DNA of 64,000 nucleotides from Ipomoea triloba (lineage: Eukaryota > Streptophyta > Magnoliopsida > Solanales > Convolvulaceae): NCBI RefSeq assembly GCF_003576645.1, contig NC_044924.1, positions 31,406,288-31,470,287 on the forward strand, read 5' to 3'. The notes beneath the pieces were generated by a model that worked only from the letters and a program-made list of their open reading frames with translations, did no database searches and was not told where the DNA came from. This document shows, piece after piece, positions 49,624 to 60,387 of the stretch (positions within the stretch are counted from its first letter, which is position 1; each line of letters starts with the position of its first letter). Both the position numbers and the translations under genes were made by a program.

Positions 49624-51187
49624 CTAGAGGCAGCTCGCCGGCGTAACTAAACCGGAAGACGTCCCTCCGGCGTTAGAGCAGGAGGCTTGAGCCGGGTGAT
49701 CTTTGTACATCAAGTTTACATCGTCTAACGTTATGTCACTGCAGGGTTCTCTGTTGCTGCAATCGAACTTCATCGCCACTTCCGTCGCTGATGTCCCATG
49801 TATGTCCTCGTACTTTATGTCGCTTATCTTCACGCCTGAGCTCTGAGATATTGAATCAGAAAACATATATGTTTAATTAGCATCGGAAAATTAAAGGAGA
49901 TTTCATTTTCTGTTTTCGTTGTTTTTAAGGATGATGGTGGAACAAGCAAATTAAAGGAATATAATATATGCACGATTGACCTGATGAGGACAGTTTTGGT
50001 GGTTAGGACAGTAATTTTGGTCGATGATGATGGGGTTTTGTACGTCAGACATAACTGCGTGTTGGAAAACAACATTTTTTACAAACCCATTGCTAGGCTT
50101 TGCCCAGGTTTTGATCCTCAACCCATTTTGAGTGCCAGTAAAAGTAGCGGTTTTCACCGTCACATTTTGTACTCCACCCTCCTGCTCTTCCTTACCTAGA
50201 CTCCCAATGCTGCACAGACAACATAAAAATCAATCCTTAAGATTAATTAATTATATTCAACTGAAAAGGCCACCGTGCGCAATGGCATAAAAAAATACTC
50301 CGTATGTAATAATTTAAGAATGCGTTTGACCTGATTCCGTGGCCGGGTCCGCAGGCGATGTTTTCGATCCACAGGTTGGAGTTTCCGGGGCCGATGGAGA
50401 TACAGTCGTCGCCGGTGCCGATGTGGGAATTCAAGATTGTTACAGCTGAGGAGGATTGAACGTGGATTCCATCGGTGTTGGGGCTGTTTCCGGGAGCCGA
50501 GATCTTCACTTCTTGTAGCTTGGCGTTGTGGCAGCGGTCAATGAGGATGTGAAACATTTGGCTGTTTTGTGAACTTAGTCCGCTAATAACAACGTTGTTT
50601 GAGTTGTAAAACGCCAGTGTCTGTACATATATATATATATATGCCATCATCAAAAATTAGAAAAAGGAAGATTATGATTCTTGATATATATATATATATA
50701 TGGTTTGATGAAGTTTGTTTAATTTGCGTAAAGTAAGTACCGTAGCCCCTTGAGGGCAATTCTTGGCGGAGTTTTTGCATGCCCAAAGAGCAGTGCCTTG
50801 GCCGTCTAGGGTTCCGCCGGAAATGGAAACTCCGGTCACCTTTTCAAATTTGATCCAATTACCACTCTTTCCAACCACATTATTGTAGTCGGATGGAGCC
50901 ACAAGCGTGCCATCCATTTGAAATGAAATGGCATTGTTCTTGCATGTTTGCCCCCCAAAAGTCACACTCCCAACCAAGAACCTTCCCGCCGGCACGTAAA
51001 TGGTGGCCGGAGCGGTGGAGGCGCACGCCGCCGCCCATGCGCCCACAAACGCCTTGGTGGAGTCAGTCTTACCGTCTGGTTTCGCTCCATAGCTCTGGAC
51101 ATTGTAGCTACCACTGCCTGCTGATGCAAATGTTACGTAGATGATAAAGCTGAAGACAAGTGAGAAACCAAGCTTGGAGACTGCCAT
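49624..51187 (-). CDS. PG5: polygalacturonase (GH28), complete, 394 aa
   Basis: Exons 51187-50741, 50620-50331, 50209-49981, 49842-49624 (447+290+229+219 nt), GT-AG borders, stop TAG. It starts [20 protein letters not shown], a signal peptide ending near ASA (about residue 22). Motifs: [18 protein letters not shown] (Asp199), GTGDDC (Asp220/221), GHGIS (His243), RIKTWAKPS (from 277; Lys where the others have Arg). It differs from its paralogs by an extra Asn in SDYNNVVG and by REPCSD in exon 4. The exon 4 junction begins SSGVK rather than GSGVK. All catalytic residues are retained, so it should be active as a secreted pectin hydrolase. Confidence 0.95.
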
Positions 51188-51278
51188 GTTTTGTAAGTTT
51201 GTATGTATATGATGATGGATTGTATGTATTGTAGAAGGAGAGAGAGTGATGAGAAGTCAGTTGAAGAAGGAAAAATGG

Positions 51279-51286
51279 TATTTATA
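51279..51286 (-). promoter_or_regulatory. TATA box of PG5
   Basis: TATAAATA on the minus strand, 92 bp upstream of the start codon. The RY run found upstream of PG2, PG3 and PG4 is not present here. Confidence 0.8.
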
Positions 51287-51299
51287 GGCATGGGTGGAC

Positions 51300-51920
51300 G
51301 TTTAAGTTGGGTCTAAGAAGTTGAACCATGTACAAATTAAATCGTGTCTTATTATTTATCGTTTAGTACGTATTGGGCAACACAGTCAAGTCAAATATTT
51401 AGTTTAGTAATTACAAAATTCTACATTTGAGATAGTGGACTATATATTCACTTTTTATTATATACTTAGTAAGTGTTATTATATATAAATACTTTATTCA
51501 AAATATAAAATATGTAAAATCAGCTGTCTACTAGTGAGTACCTATAGTGAAATGAATAAAAATGAGTATTCAAGATGCATGTAAATTTTTATTAACTTTT
51601 TAAAATTTAAGACAATGGATACAAAAATAAATGTAATTGATCAAACAAGTCTTTGCAGGAATATGCTTAATTAAAGTGATGTGAAAGGAAATTAAATGGG
51701 AAGAATATAATGCACAAAAGTTACAGTACTAAAAGTGTATTATATAAGATTTAGGCACGTATTGAGCATTAAATCAAGACATTGGATGGGTCCCAAGTAA
51801 AATTGTCAAGCTTTCTACTGTTCCTAATTTGTATATTCATATGTATGCAACGTTGACTACATTATTAAGCAGTAAATTATGCCGCTTAAGTAGTTACATA
51901 CACTAGGCCCAAACGCTTAT
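51300..51920 (-). other. PG5 upstream block
   Basis: It shares AGATTTAGGCACGTATTGAG, CATTAAATCAAGACA and TTAAGCAGTRAATTATGCCG with the PG2 upstream block and with the gene-less copy at 53835-54115. Confidence 0.65.
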
Positions 51921-52062
51921 TACGCCACCCAAATTAAATGTAATAAATTACATTGCATATTTAGCATATTAAGAAAGAAAAGAATTTTATGAACAGATAC
52001 TATATTGTAACAGAGTCAGTTGTACTCAACAAAAAAAAAAAAAAGGAAAGAAAATGATTTTA

Positions 52063-52135
52063 ACCAGCTTGGTTGGCGTGGGTGGTCGTACACTCTCATC
52101 TCTTAAGAGAAATCGAGAGTCCGAACCCCCCTTTG
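52063..52135 (+). repeat. tRNA-derived SINE-like unit
   Basis: TTGGCGTGGGTGG (A-box-like, about 52072) and GAGTCCGAACCCCC (B-box-like, about 52117) at tRNA-like spacing. The cloverleaf is incomplete. A second candidate follows in reverse orientation. Confidence 0.4.
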
Positions 52136-52239
52136 TATAAAAAATTAATATGATATGTGCCGACCTGGGACTTAAATGGTATCTTCTACAATTAGAGTCA
52201 AAACCTTTTTCGACTCTGTTACAATGTTGTATCTGTTCA

Positions 52240-52325
52240 TAACTAGCTACTTTCTCAACCTGCTCAAACCTATAACCTTCCATTTGAAAGAGCATTCCAT
52301 GCTACTTAGATCACAAGGTCAAGAA
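52240..52325 (-). repeat. tRNA-derived SINE-like unit
   Basis: Minus strand: TTGTGATCTAAGTAGCATGG (A-box-like) and TATAGGTTTGAGCAGG (B-box-like). The arrangement parallels the unit at 47095-47172. Confidence 0.35.
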
Positions 52326-53527
52326 AAACAAAAAAACTTTAAAATTAAAAGGAATGTAGAGGGTACCTCTATATTCATGTGGAAGAAAATTAAATAATTC
52401 TTAAAAGAAAAACATTTTGATGGGATAAGACCCACCGGTCAAGAAAACCAAACCGGTAGCCAAGGACAATTGACCCATTGGTGAGGTCTAGATAGAGATA
52501 ATAGATTGTTAGGAATAATAGCATAAAATAAATTTTGATGGTGCATGTAAAATAAGTTGTTGGTCCCGAATGTGAAACAAAATCTAGTGAGAAGGGGGTT
52601 AGTCCCCCTTTAGACTTTGAAAACTATATATATATATATATATATTTTAAATATTAGATTTTTAAAAGACTTGACAGGTTAATCTCTAAACAACACACCA
52701 AAGTATTATATTGAGATCTTAATAACTAATTAGAAGAAAAAAACTAATATAATCTTGATGATTTTCTAAAGTTTGGGAAACACAATGGAAGTGTCCATCT
52801 TGTTCTATATATGTTTGTAAAAGATTTTTAACACTTTGGTTTTGTGATTCAGTAGAATTTAAAGATTAGTTTGAAAAACACCAAATAATAAGTTAAATGC
52901 TAGAAAGTAAATAAGTATACAGATAGAATTAAAGAGAGATTTTATAACAATTCTAGAATGATGTAATTTCTTTATTCCACTCTACGATTTTTTTTTTTAT
53001 TAAGGATAGAAATTCACTAAGCAGAGTTTCTCCAAATAAATACAATAGTGAACTACTACTTGTACTTTGATCCCTAAATCCATCACAAGACCGTTAATTT
53101 TTCACAAGTTCCACCAACTTTCTACTCTAGCTAGCACTTTCTACTTCTCTAGCTAGTAGGTAAAGTTACGTAACAAATACTGCAACCAAAGGTTGAGTCG
53201 TCCTTCAATATAATTATGGACTCTTGAATATGTGATTTTGGTCTTTCTTGTGAGTACTTTGAAGTTTGAACTGTTAAAGAGCTCTTGGAGTTTCAGCACT
53301 TAAATATATGTATCTCTTTATTGTGTAAGATTTTTACTAGTTTCAATTTTTTTAATCGTTTTCTATATATCTTTACCTTGAAAAAAAAATCTTTAACTCT
53401 ATTTATATTTGGAATTTAATTATCCTTGGAAGAGAAACCAAACTCATCCCTAATTTTATTAACAAAAATAAATGTGAGTATCATATGTGATGGAGATGCA
53501 TGAAAGAATAACTGATGAGAAAACTAA
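52326..53527. other. Non-coding spacer
   Basis: No gene recognised. It includes GGGGGTTAGTCCCCC near 52594 and a (TA)n tract near 52628-52647. Confidence 0.5.
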
Positions 53528-53827
53528 GGTTGCGTTTGGTAGACAAGTTTTGGTATAAGATATGGATATCAAAGTGATTGTTATTGTTTGATTGACAGGT
53601 TTTTAGAATATTAGTATGGGTTTAGAATACCCCATTAATTGAAAAACTCATATCCTTATTAAATAAGGGTTTCATTTCTCTTTCTTCTTTTTTCCCCAAC
53701 TATTGATAATTATTCTCATTCCACCCACTACCAAACATGCAAAATACTTTCAGCAAAACCCATTGCCCTTACCAAGTATTTGATATCTATATCAATTCCA
53801 ATTCTCATGTGTAAACCAAACACACCC
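53528..53827 (-). mobile_element. Tourist-like MITE, 300 bp, TSD TAA
   Basis: The ends GGTTGCGTTTGGT and AACCAAACACACCC are flanked by TAA (53525-53527, 53828-53830). Same family as 38989-39235 in reverse orientation. Confidence 0.9.
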
Positions 53828-53834
53828 TAATTAT

Positions 53835-54115
53835 ATATCACAAACAAGTCAGTCTTTTGCAGGAATTTGGTTTAAAATATGAAAGAAAAATAAGTGAAAA
53901 GAATATACTGCACAAAAGTGAATTACTGATAAAGTGTATTATCTAAGATTTAGGCACGTATTAAGCATTAAATCAAGACATTGGATTCAAACTGAAAATT
54001 TCAAACTTTGTACTATTCCTAATTTTGAAATCCTATGTATGAACATTGATTACATTATATATTAAGCAGTGAATTATGCCGCATACGTAGTTACGTACAT
54101 TAGCTAGCAAGGCCT
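53835..54115 (-). other. Second orphan PG-upstream block
   Basis: Resembles 51630-51910 (PG5 upstream): TTTGCAGGAATTTGG, TATCTAAGATTTAGGCACGT, TTAAGCATTAAATCAAGACA and AGTTACGTACATTAG. No PG exon lies between it and the PG5 upstream block, and both face the same way, so it may be a local duplication of the PG5 upstream region or the promoter of a lost gene. Confidence 0.65.
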
Positions 54116-54188
54116 CTCCTAAAACTCTTCCTCAAATAGCTTATAATTATTAGGTGTCATAAATTAGTTGACCGCATTTGTACATTTA

Positions 54189-54489
54189 GGGTGCGTTTGG
54201 TTGACAGGTTTTGGTATAAAGTATGGATATCAAAGTGATTGTTATTATTTGTCTAACAGGTTTTTAGAATACTACTATGGGTTTGGAATAACCCATTCAT
54301 TGAAAACATCATACCCTTATTAAATAAGGGTTTCATTTCCCTTCCTCATTTCTTCCCCAACTATTAATAATCATTCCCTTTCTACCCAACTACCAAACGT
54401 GCAAAATACTTTCACCAAAATCCATTACCCTTACCAAGTATTTGATAACCATACCGATTCCGATTCTCATGTGCAAACCAAACACACCC
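54189..54489 (-). mobile_element. Tourist-like MITE, 301 bp, TSD TTA
   Basis: GGGTGCGTTTGGTTGACAGG to GCAAACCAAACACACCC with TTA on each side (54186-54188, 54490-54492). Confidence 0.9.
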
Positions 54490-54544
54490 TTATTAAAGAC
54501 TAAACTATCTAATGAAAAATGTCATTGTGAACACAAAAAAATTG

Positions 54545-54546
<2 letters not shown>

Positions 54547-54608
<62 letters not shown>
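54547..54608. repeat. (AT)n followed by (AG)n microsatellite
   Basis: Pure AT to about 54579 and then GA repeats to 54608, abutting the palindromic MITE that follows. Confidence 0.9.
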
Positions 54609-54612
<4 letters not shown>

Positions 54613-54614
54613 TA

Positions 54615-54840
54615 TCAGGTGCGGCCGTGCTCTCCCGTGCGGTTCACACCACTCAATGTTACGAAACACACCACTCAATGTTAAGAAACACACCACACAC
54701 AAATATGCACTAATATGCATTGCGGTGTGTTTCTTAACATTATGGTGTGTTTCATTGTGGTGTGTTCTCTTAACATTGAGTGGTGTATTTCGTAACATTG
54801 AGTCGTGTGTGACTGCACGGGAGAGCACGGCCGCACCTGA
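54615..54840. mobile_element. Palindromic MITE with 26-bp perfect TIRs
   Basis: TCAGGTGCGGCCGTGCTCTC starts the left arm and the right end is its complement; the perfect match runs 26 bp. The interior repeats CACCACTCAATGTTA on both strands, so most of the element can fold back. No clean target duplication was found; microsatellite lies on the left and poly-A on the right. A second, more diverged copy surrounds the LTR element (54985-55109 and 61084-61300). Confidence 0.8.
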
Positions 54841-54988
<148 letters not shown>

Positions 54989-55109
54989 CATAATCAGGTG
55001 TGACCGCCCCTTAACGTGCGGTTAGTGTGGTCGCACCACTATGTATACAAATATACACCACTCAATGTTAGAAAATGCACCACACAAATATGCATCATAT
55101 CATTATGTA

Positions 55110-55792
55110 TGTGAACAAGAAAATATGAAAAGTATATATATTTGAATTTCAAAGTGCGCGGGTACAAAATCTCTATCAATGAAATCCGATCCTCTGATTC
55201 TCCACTTAGTTGACTTGACTTGCTGAAGGGCCTTGTTCTTTAATGAAAGGCTTTGTTGCTTGATTTTCATTGAAGGGCCTCCGGACTCAAATTGGCTTGA
55301 TCTTCAGTCTACTTTAGCTTGACTTGATCACTTGAATTGTTTGATCTTCAATCCTCTTTTGCCAAGCTTCGGTATGTATTTCTGCAAGGCTTCTTTATGA
55401 CTTCTGAAATCTTTACTCTAGAGAATAGTGGAGCTTCAAGTGATGCTTGAGAATGAAATAAATGCCTCTATTTATAGGGGTGAGAATGAGAGACTCCCAC
55501 TTCATCCAGAACTCTTTGATATTATCTCAAAATTAATAAATAAATATTTGAGATAATATAAAGAGTTATCCAAAATGTATGTAGCCACCATAATGTCTAG
55601 GTTCAGGATCCTATCACAACTATAATATCTTAAATATTAATATCTAATTTGACTAAATCATTATCAAATAACTAAATTAATTAGGCAAATAACATAACCC
55701 AAATTAATTTAATTAATTGATATACAAGTTCAAATAATATGCGGTCCAATATTGATAACCAATTTAATTCCATCAAAATTTCCGTGTCTACA
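55110..55792 (-). repeat. 3' LTR, 683 bp
   Basis: On the plus strand it starts TGTGAACAAGAAAATATG and ends TTTCCGTGTCTACA. Compared with the other LTR it lacks a block of about 30 bp near 55215 and has small insertions (for example CCGAT near 55188). Confidence 0.9.
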
Positions 55793-55877
55793 AATTGCCC
55801 CCTCGAGACTTGCTTGAATGTGTCACGTGAGAGCGCATCCAGCTTGAAAGTGCGTAATTCAAGGAAGTCTCGACACC

Positions 55878-56086
55878 ATATGAAGCAGTTTATCCTCGTA
55901 CTACAGAGACTGAAATGATATGAAGCAGTTTATCCTCGTACTAAGGAGATTGGAATGATTTGAAGTAGTTTATCCTCGTGCTAAGGAGATTGAAATGATT
56001 TGAAGGAGATAAGGCAATTTTGAGTCGTGCCAAGGAGCCTTGAATGAATATGAGGCAGTTTCGACTCGTGCCGGGGAGCCTTGAAT
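55878..56086. repeat. Five-copy 40-bp tandem repeat between gag and 3' LTR
   Basis: Units open with ATATGAAGCAGTTTATCCTC and end GAAATG; the last two have diverged (GAGTCGTGCCAAGGAGCC). Frames are interrupted on the gag strand. Confidence 0.8.
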
Positions 56087-56356
56087 ATGTTGTGTTTTCA
56101 ATTCATACTGAGGATGCTTGACAAATATTGCCTCCATCATAGATAGTGGTATAATATGATGATGCATATTCTTCTCCATCACATGGGTTGATTTGAGGAA
56201 TTTTCATCTTCATTTCTTGGTTAGTTGGAGTTGTAACCACTTCGGCACATATATAATCCGTTAATGTGATTGGAACTCGTACTTTCATATGGTGGTTACA
56301 AGTTTTCCCATCAATAGGGTCCTTTAACACTCTCTTCTTGACCCACATTTTCATAA

Positions 56357-57963
56357 GAGTTTTTTCCCAAAATGGTCCCTCGACTATTGCTCATTCTCAA
56401 TTTTGCATTTCGACTTTCAATTGCACCTAATGTGGTCCCTCGACTTTCAAAAACTCACCCAATTTGGTCCTCCGTTACATATTTCGTCAAATCAGTGTCA
56501 AAATGGAGGGTATTTTCGTCCATTTACCTATTGTTAGCCTAATAAACATTAAGAAATAGTTGAGGGACCATTTTGAGAATAGTCAAGGGACCATTTTGGG
56601 AAAAACTATTTTATTTATTTCGTTTTTGTTTATTTTCATTTTTAGACTCTATAAAATTAGAATTTCTATACATTTTTTTCTTACAAATATAAATAGTTAA
56701 AATCGCGCAATCCAACCTCAAAATTTTTAACTTTCTTTATAGACTTTTCCTCTCTAAATATACAATCTATTCTTATGAAGTTTTACAATAAGTTCCGTAA
56801 ATTTCATAAATACTCATATACTTCTATTTTTATTTTTTTTTTATGTTCATAGACAATCAATCACTATGTATCACATTAAATATTACTTTTACGATTGAAA
56901 ATAATATTTTTTTTTCAAGCGTAGACACCCAAAGAGTGTAAAATTTAGGAAAAATATTGGACCGCAAGGTAAATTTTTCTAGTAAACTTCTCAGGTAAGT
57001 CGAAAAGTAAAATCTCGTCAATGTTTCCTGCAATATTTTATGTATTTGATTTCGAAGTAATTATTAAATTTTATATTAATTTACATTATTTAAGATATTG
57101 TATGACATATTTTATATGTTTTCCTCTTCTTATTTTTTTTAATTAATTATTAATTATTAAGGAAAGCATAATTTATTTTGTAATGTGGACACATTATTTT
57201 TAATAATTTTGATTTAATTAAATTATACCTTAATTATAAAAATCCTACCTAATAATTTTAGTATATTACACGGGACACAATAATTATTATAAATAATGTT
57301 TAATAATTGTCAATTTGTATTCAACAATAAAATTTATAGTTAATTTTTAAGTCAATCATAAAATCTTTTGTGCTGTGGGCACATTATTTTTAATTATTTG
57401 AGTTTAATAATATTATATCTTATTTATAAAAAAATCCAAAATAATATATATAGTACTACATATGTGACTAAGAAGTGTTTTAATCGGTGCTTAAAAAATG
57501 AGTATTTATAAAATTTACGAAACTTATTGTAAATCTGCATATGAATAGTTTGTATATTTAGATAGAGGGAAAAAGTCTGTAAAAAAGTTAAAAAATTTTA
57601 GGATGGATTGCACGATTTTAACTATTTATACTTGTAAGAAAAAAATGTATAGAAATTCTAATTTTATAGAGTCTAAAAAATGAAAATAAACAAAAATGAA
57701 ATAAATAAAATAGTTTTTTTCCAAAATGGTCCCTTGACTATTCTCAAAATGGTCCTTCAACTATTTCTTAATGTTTATTAGGCTAACAATAGGTAAATGG
57801 ACGAAAATGCCCTCCATTTTAACACTAATTTGACGGAATATGTAACGGATGACCAAATTGGGTGTGTTTTTGGAAGTCGAGGGACCACATTAGGTGCAAT
57901 TGAAAGTAGAAATGCAAAATTGAGAATGAGCAATAGTCGAGGGACCATTTCGGGAAAAAACTC
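56357..57963. mobile_element. Mutator-like long-TIR element nested in gag, 1607 bp, 9-bp TSD
   Basis: Ends GAGTTTTTTCCC and GGGAAAAAACTC begin inverted repeats of roughly 450-500 bp (shared block GGTCCCTCGACTATTG). The target duplication is TTTTCATAA (56348-56356 and 57964-57972). The middle (about 56850-57480) is AT-rich and non-coding. With one target copy removed, the gag frame would be continuous across the site, so insertion hit an open gag frame. A distinct family from 21470-22420, though of similar design. Confidence 0.9.
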
Positions 57964-59579
57964 TTTTCATAACTTGCTTAGGTGGTCGTGTTGCCTCACA
58001 AATGTGGTGTTGCTTAGCATGCTTAACACCAAAACGAGTATCATGTTTAGCTTTGACATCATATGACTTGACGTTAAGAGGGAGTTGACGCTTATGTCGT
58101 TTCTCATTTCCTTTCACATTGCTCCTCTTAACGAGTAGTGAAGTAGATTTATCGCATGAGATGGACACTTGATTGGCGCTTGCTATGGAATCTGCAAGTT
58201 CAACTTTCCCCTGTTGAGCTAACTCCATTACTTCATCCTTAAAGACAAAGTAATTTTCAATTGGATGCCCGACGAGTCTATGGTACTTGCAGTAACTCGG
58301 ATCATCTACCATTGATGCCTCATGTGGTCGCCTCATTTCTGGCAAATCAACGAGGTTGTGCTTTAATAGCTCATCAAACATATGTGAGACGTCAGAATCC
58401 AAGAATGGATACTGCTTGTTTTGTCTTTCCCTTAGAGAAAGCCTTCTACTGTCCTGCAATGACCTAGAAGCATCTTTAAACCCACTAGCAACTTTAGTGA
58501 ATATCCGAGATGGTTGAGTATTCACATGCATAGCATCCATGCTTTCGTATTTCTTAAAGGGTTTGCCCCCATTTTCAACATCATGACTCTTGTCCCCATT
58601 GTAGAAGCTTGGATGGGTATGTTTTGTCCACCATTAGCAGCTATGCTTAATTCCATATCATGGGCGCGACTAGATAATTCTTCGAAGGTCTTATGCTTGA
58701 GCCCTTGGAGGATATAGGAGAGCTCGAAGTGCATGCCCTGGATGCACATTTCAATCACAGAGCTCTGTGAAATCTTTTCCTTGCAATTTAAGCACAACTC
58801 TCTCCATCTTTCAATGTAAGTAGTTGAGCATTCACCCTCCCTTTGGCGGGCGGTGGTGAGTTCTAAGAAGCTGGTGGTTCTTCTCGTGCTATAGAAGCGC
58901 GTCAAGAACTCTCGCTCCATGTCATGCCAGCTATCAATGCAACCAGGCTCTAAGTCGGTGTACCAATTGAATGCAGTACCCTTCAAAGAACGGACAAACT
59001 ACTTGACAAGAAGATCTCCATATGTCCCTGCGTCATTGCATGTTTCCACGAAGTGGGCGATGTGTTGTCTTGGATTGCCTTTCCCATCGAATTGTTGAAA
59101 TGTTGGAGGTTGATAGCCAATGGGCATCTTCAAATCCTCTATCCTTTGGGTGTAAGGCTTGGTGTAAGTGTATGAAGGTTGTCCTCCCTCGAGCTTTCCT
59201 TTGATAGCTCCCATGACGAACTCGTTAAGTCGATCTACTGGTATCATGCCCCAGTGACTAGAATGCTCATGTCCGAAGCTGGTATGTGCGAAGTTGATTC
59301 ATTGTGTATCGTAGTTCGCCCAATGCGAGTTGGAGAGTGTGAGATGTCTTCTCCTTGAACCTCGGGTTGTTTCCCAGGAGCCCTGCTAGTTTCGTCATTT
59401 CTTGTGCTCTCGACATTTTCAACTAAGTCGTTGATTCTCTTTTCTTGGCTTTGAATGAGGTTGGTCATCTCTTCAAGAGCCTTAGTGATGCCAGCAAGTT
59501 GATCCTCTATAGATGTTGCGCTTGTTGTCATAGCAGGCATGATGGTATAGATGCATGACCATTTTGGCGCAGCTTTCCA

Positions 59580-60060
59580 CACATTGGACGTCAGCGATGT
59601 TGGTAACGAGCCTCCAGCGTTTCCTTTTGGGGATGTTCGACTCCTACTATCAGCAGCTTCTTTCAAAGATGTTGGACTCCTGCTACATGTCGCTTCTTTT
59701 GGAGATATTGGATTCTCGCTATATGCTGCTTTTTTCGAAGATGTTGGGCTCTCGCTATATGCCGCTTCTTTCGGAGATGTTGGGCTCTCACTATCCGCCG
59801 CTCCTTTTAAGGATGTTGGACTCTTGCTATTCGTCACTCTTTTTGGGGTAGTTGACTTCCCGCTATCAACTGCTCCTCTCAAAGAAGTTGGCTTCCCACT
59901 ACTGGTTGTTCCTTTTGAAGATGTCAACCTTCTGCTATCGTTTGGTCCTTTCGGAGAAGGCGACATTCCACTACCAGCTGCTTCTTACGAAGAAGTCAAC
60001 CTTTTGCTATAGTTTGCTCCTTTCGAAGGAGTCGGCATCTCGCTACTAGTTGCTCCCTTC
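59580..60060 (-). repeat. 36-bp tandem repeats inside gag
   Basis: About a dozen imperfect 36-bp units (GATGTTGGGCTCTCGCTATA on the plus strand) encode 12-residue repeats of SESPTSPKEAAY type. Length remains a multiple of 12 codons over the best-preserved part. Confidence 0.85.
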
Positions 60061-60387
60061 GAAGATGGTAGATCCGCAACGTAGGTAGCCTTCCTCGGGA
60101 TAGTAGGGGTTGTTTCGAATCTTTGAATCATGCGTCGAACGATTGACTCAGGTTCAGACAATCGCATTCCTAAGCTCCTTGTGTGGCTCCTAGTTAATGG
60201 TCCTTCCGTCTCTCGGCTAGCTTCGTAACTAGCTGTTGATGAAGACTTGGAACTAGCAGCTTGGGCAAAGGACTTCTTGAACACCGAGCTTCTTGACGCC
60301 ATTCAGATTGCTGGTAGAGTTGCTTGTTGAGTTGATCGATAGTGAAGAGATGAGAGGTAGAGATGTCCCACTGGGCGTGCCAAAATC

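Larger units (their letters stand above)
56103..60302 (-). pseudogene. Broken gag of the LTR retrotransposon
   Basis: Minus-strand frames from MASRSSVFKKSF (60302) to a stop at 56103 make up one gag-like protein, split by at least two frameshifts (near 59985 and 59250), a premature stop near 59000, and a transposon at 56357-57963. Order: Ser-rich N-terminus, a 12-aa repeat region (59580-60060), a coiled-coil-like segment (ITKALEEMTNLIQSQEKRIN), then a Retrotrans_gag domain with GTAFNWYTDLEPGCIDSW and ATARQREGECSTTYIERW-like motifs (about 59000-58520), and a C-terminal CKYHRLVGHPIENYF segment resembling a degenerate zinc knuckle. No active element products are expected. Confidence 0.85.

Noticed and set aside
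56366..57970. LTR pair around the repeats at 56366 and 57700
   Set aside because: The repeats are inverted rather than direct, and the 9-bp duplication fits a Mutator-like element.
59551..60012. 153-codon plus-strand frame with DVGLSL repeats
   Set aside because: Antisense of the 36-bp repeats in gag.
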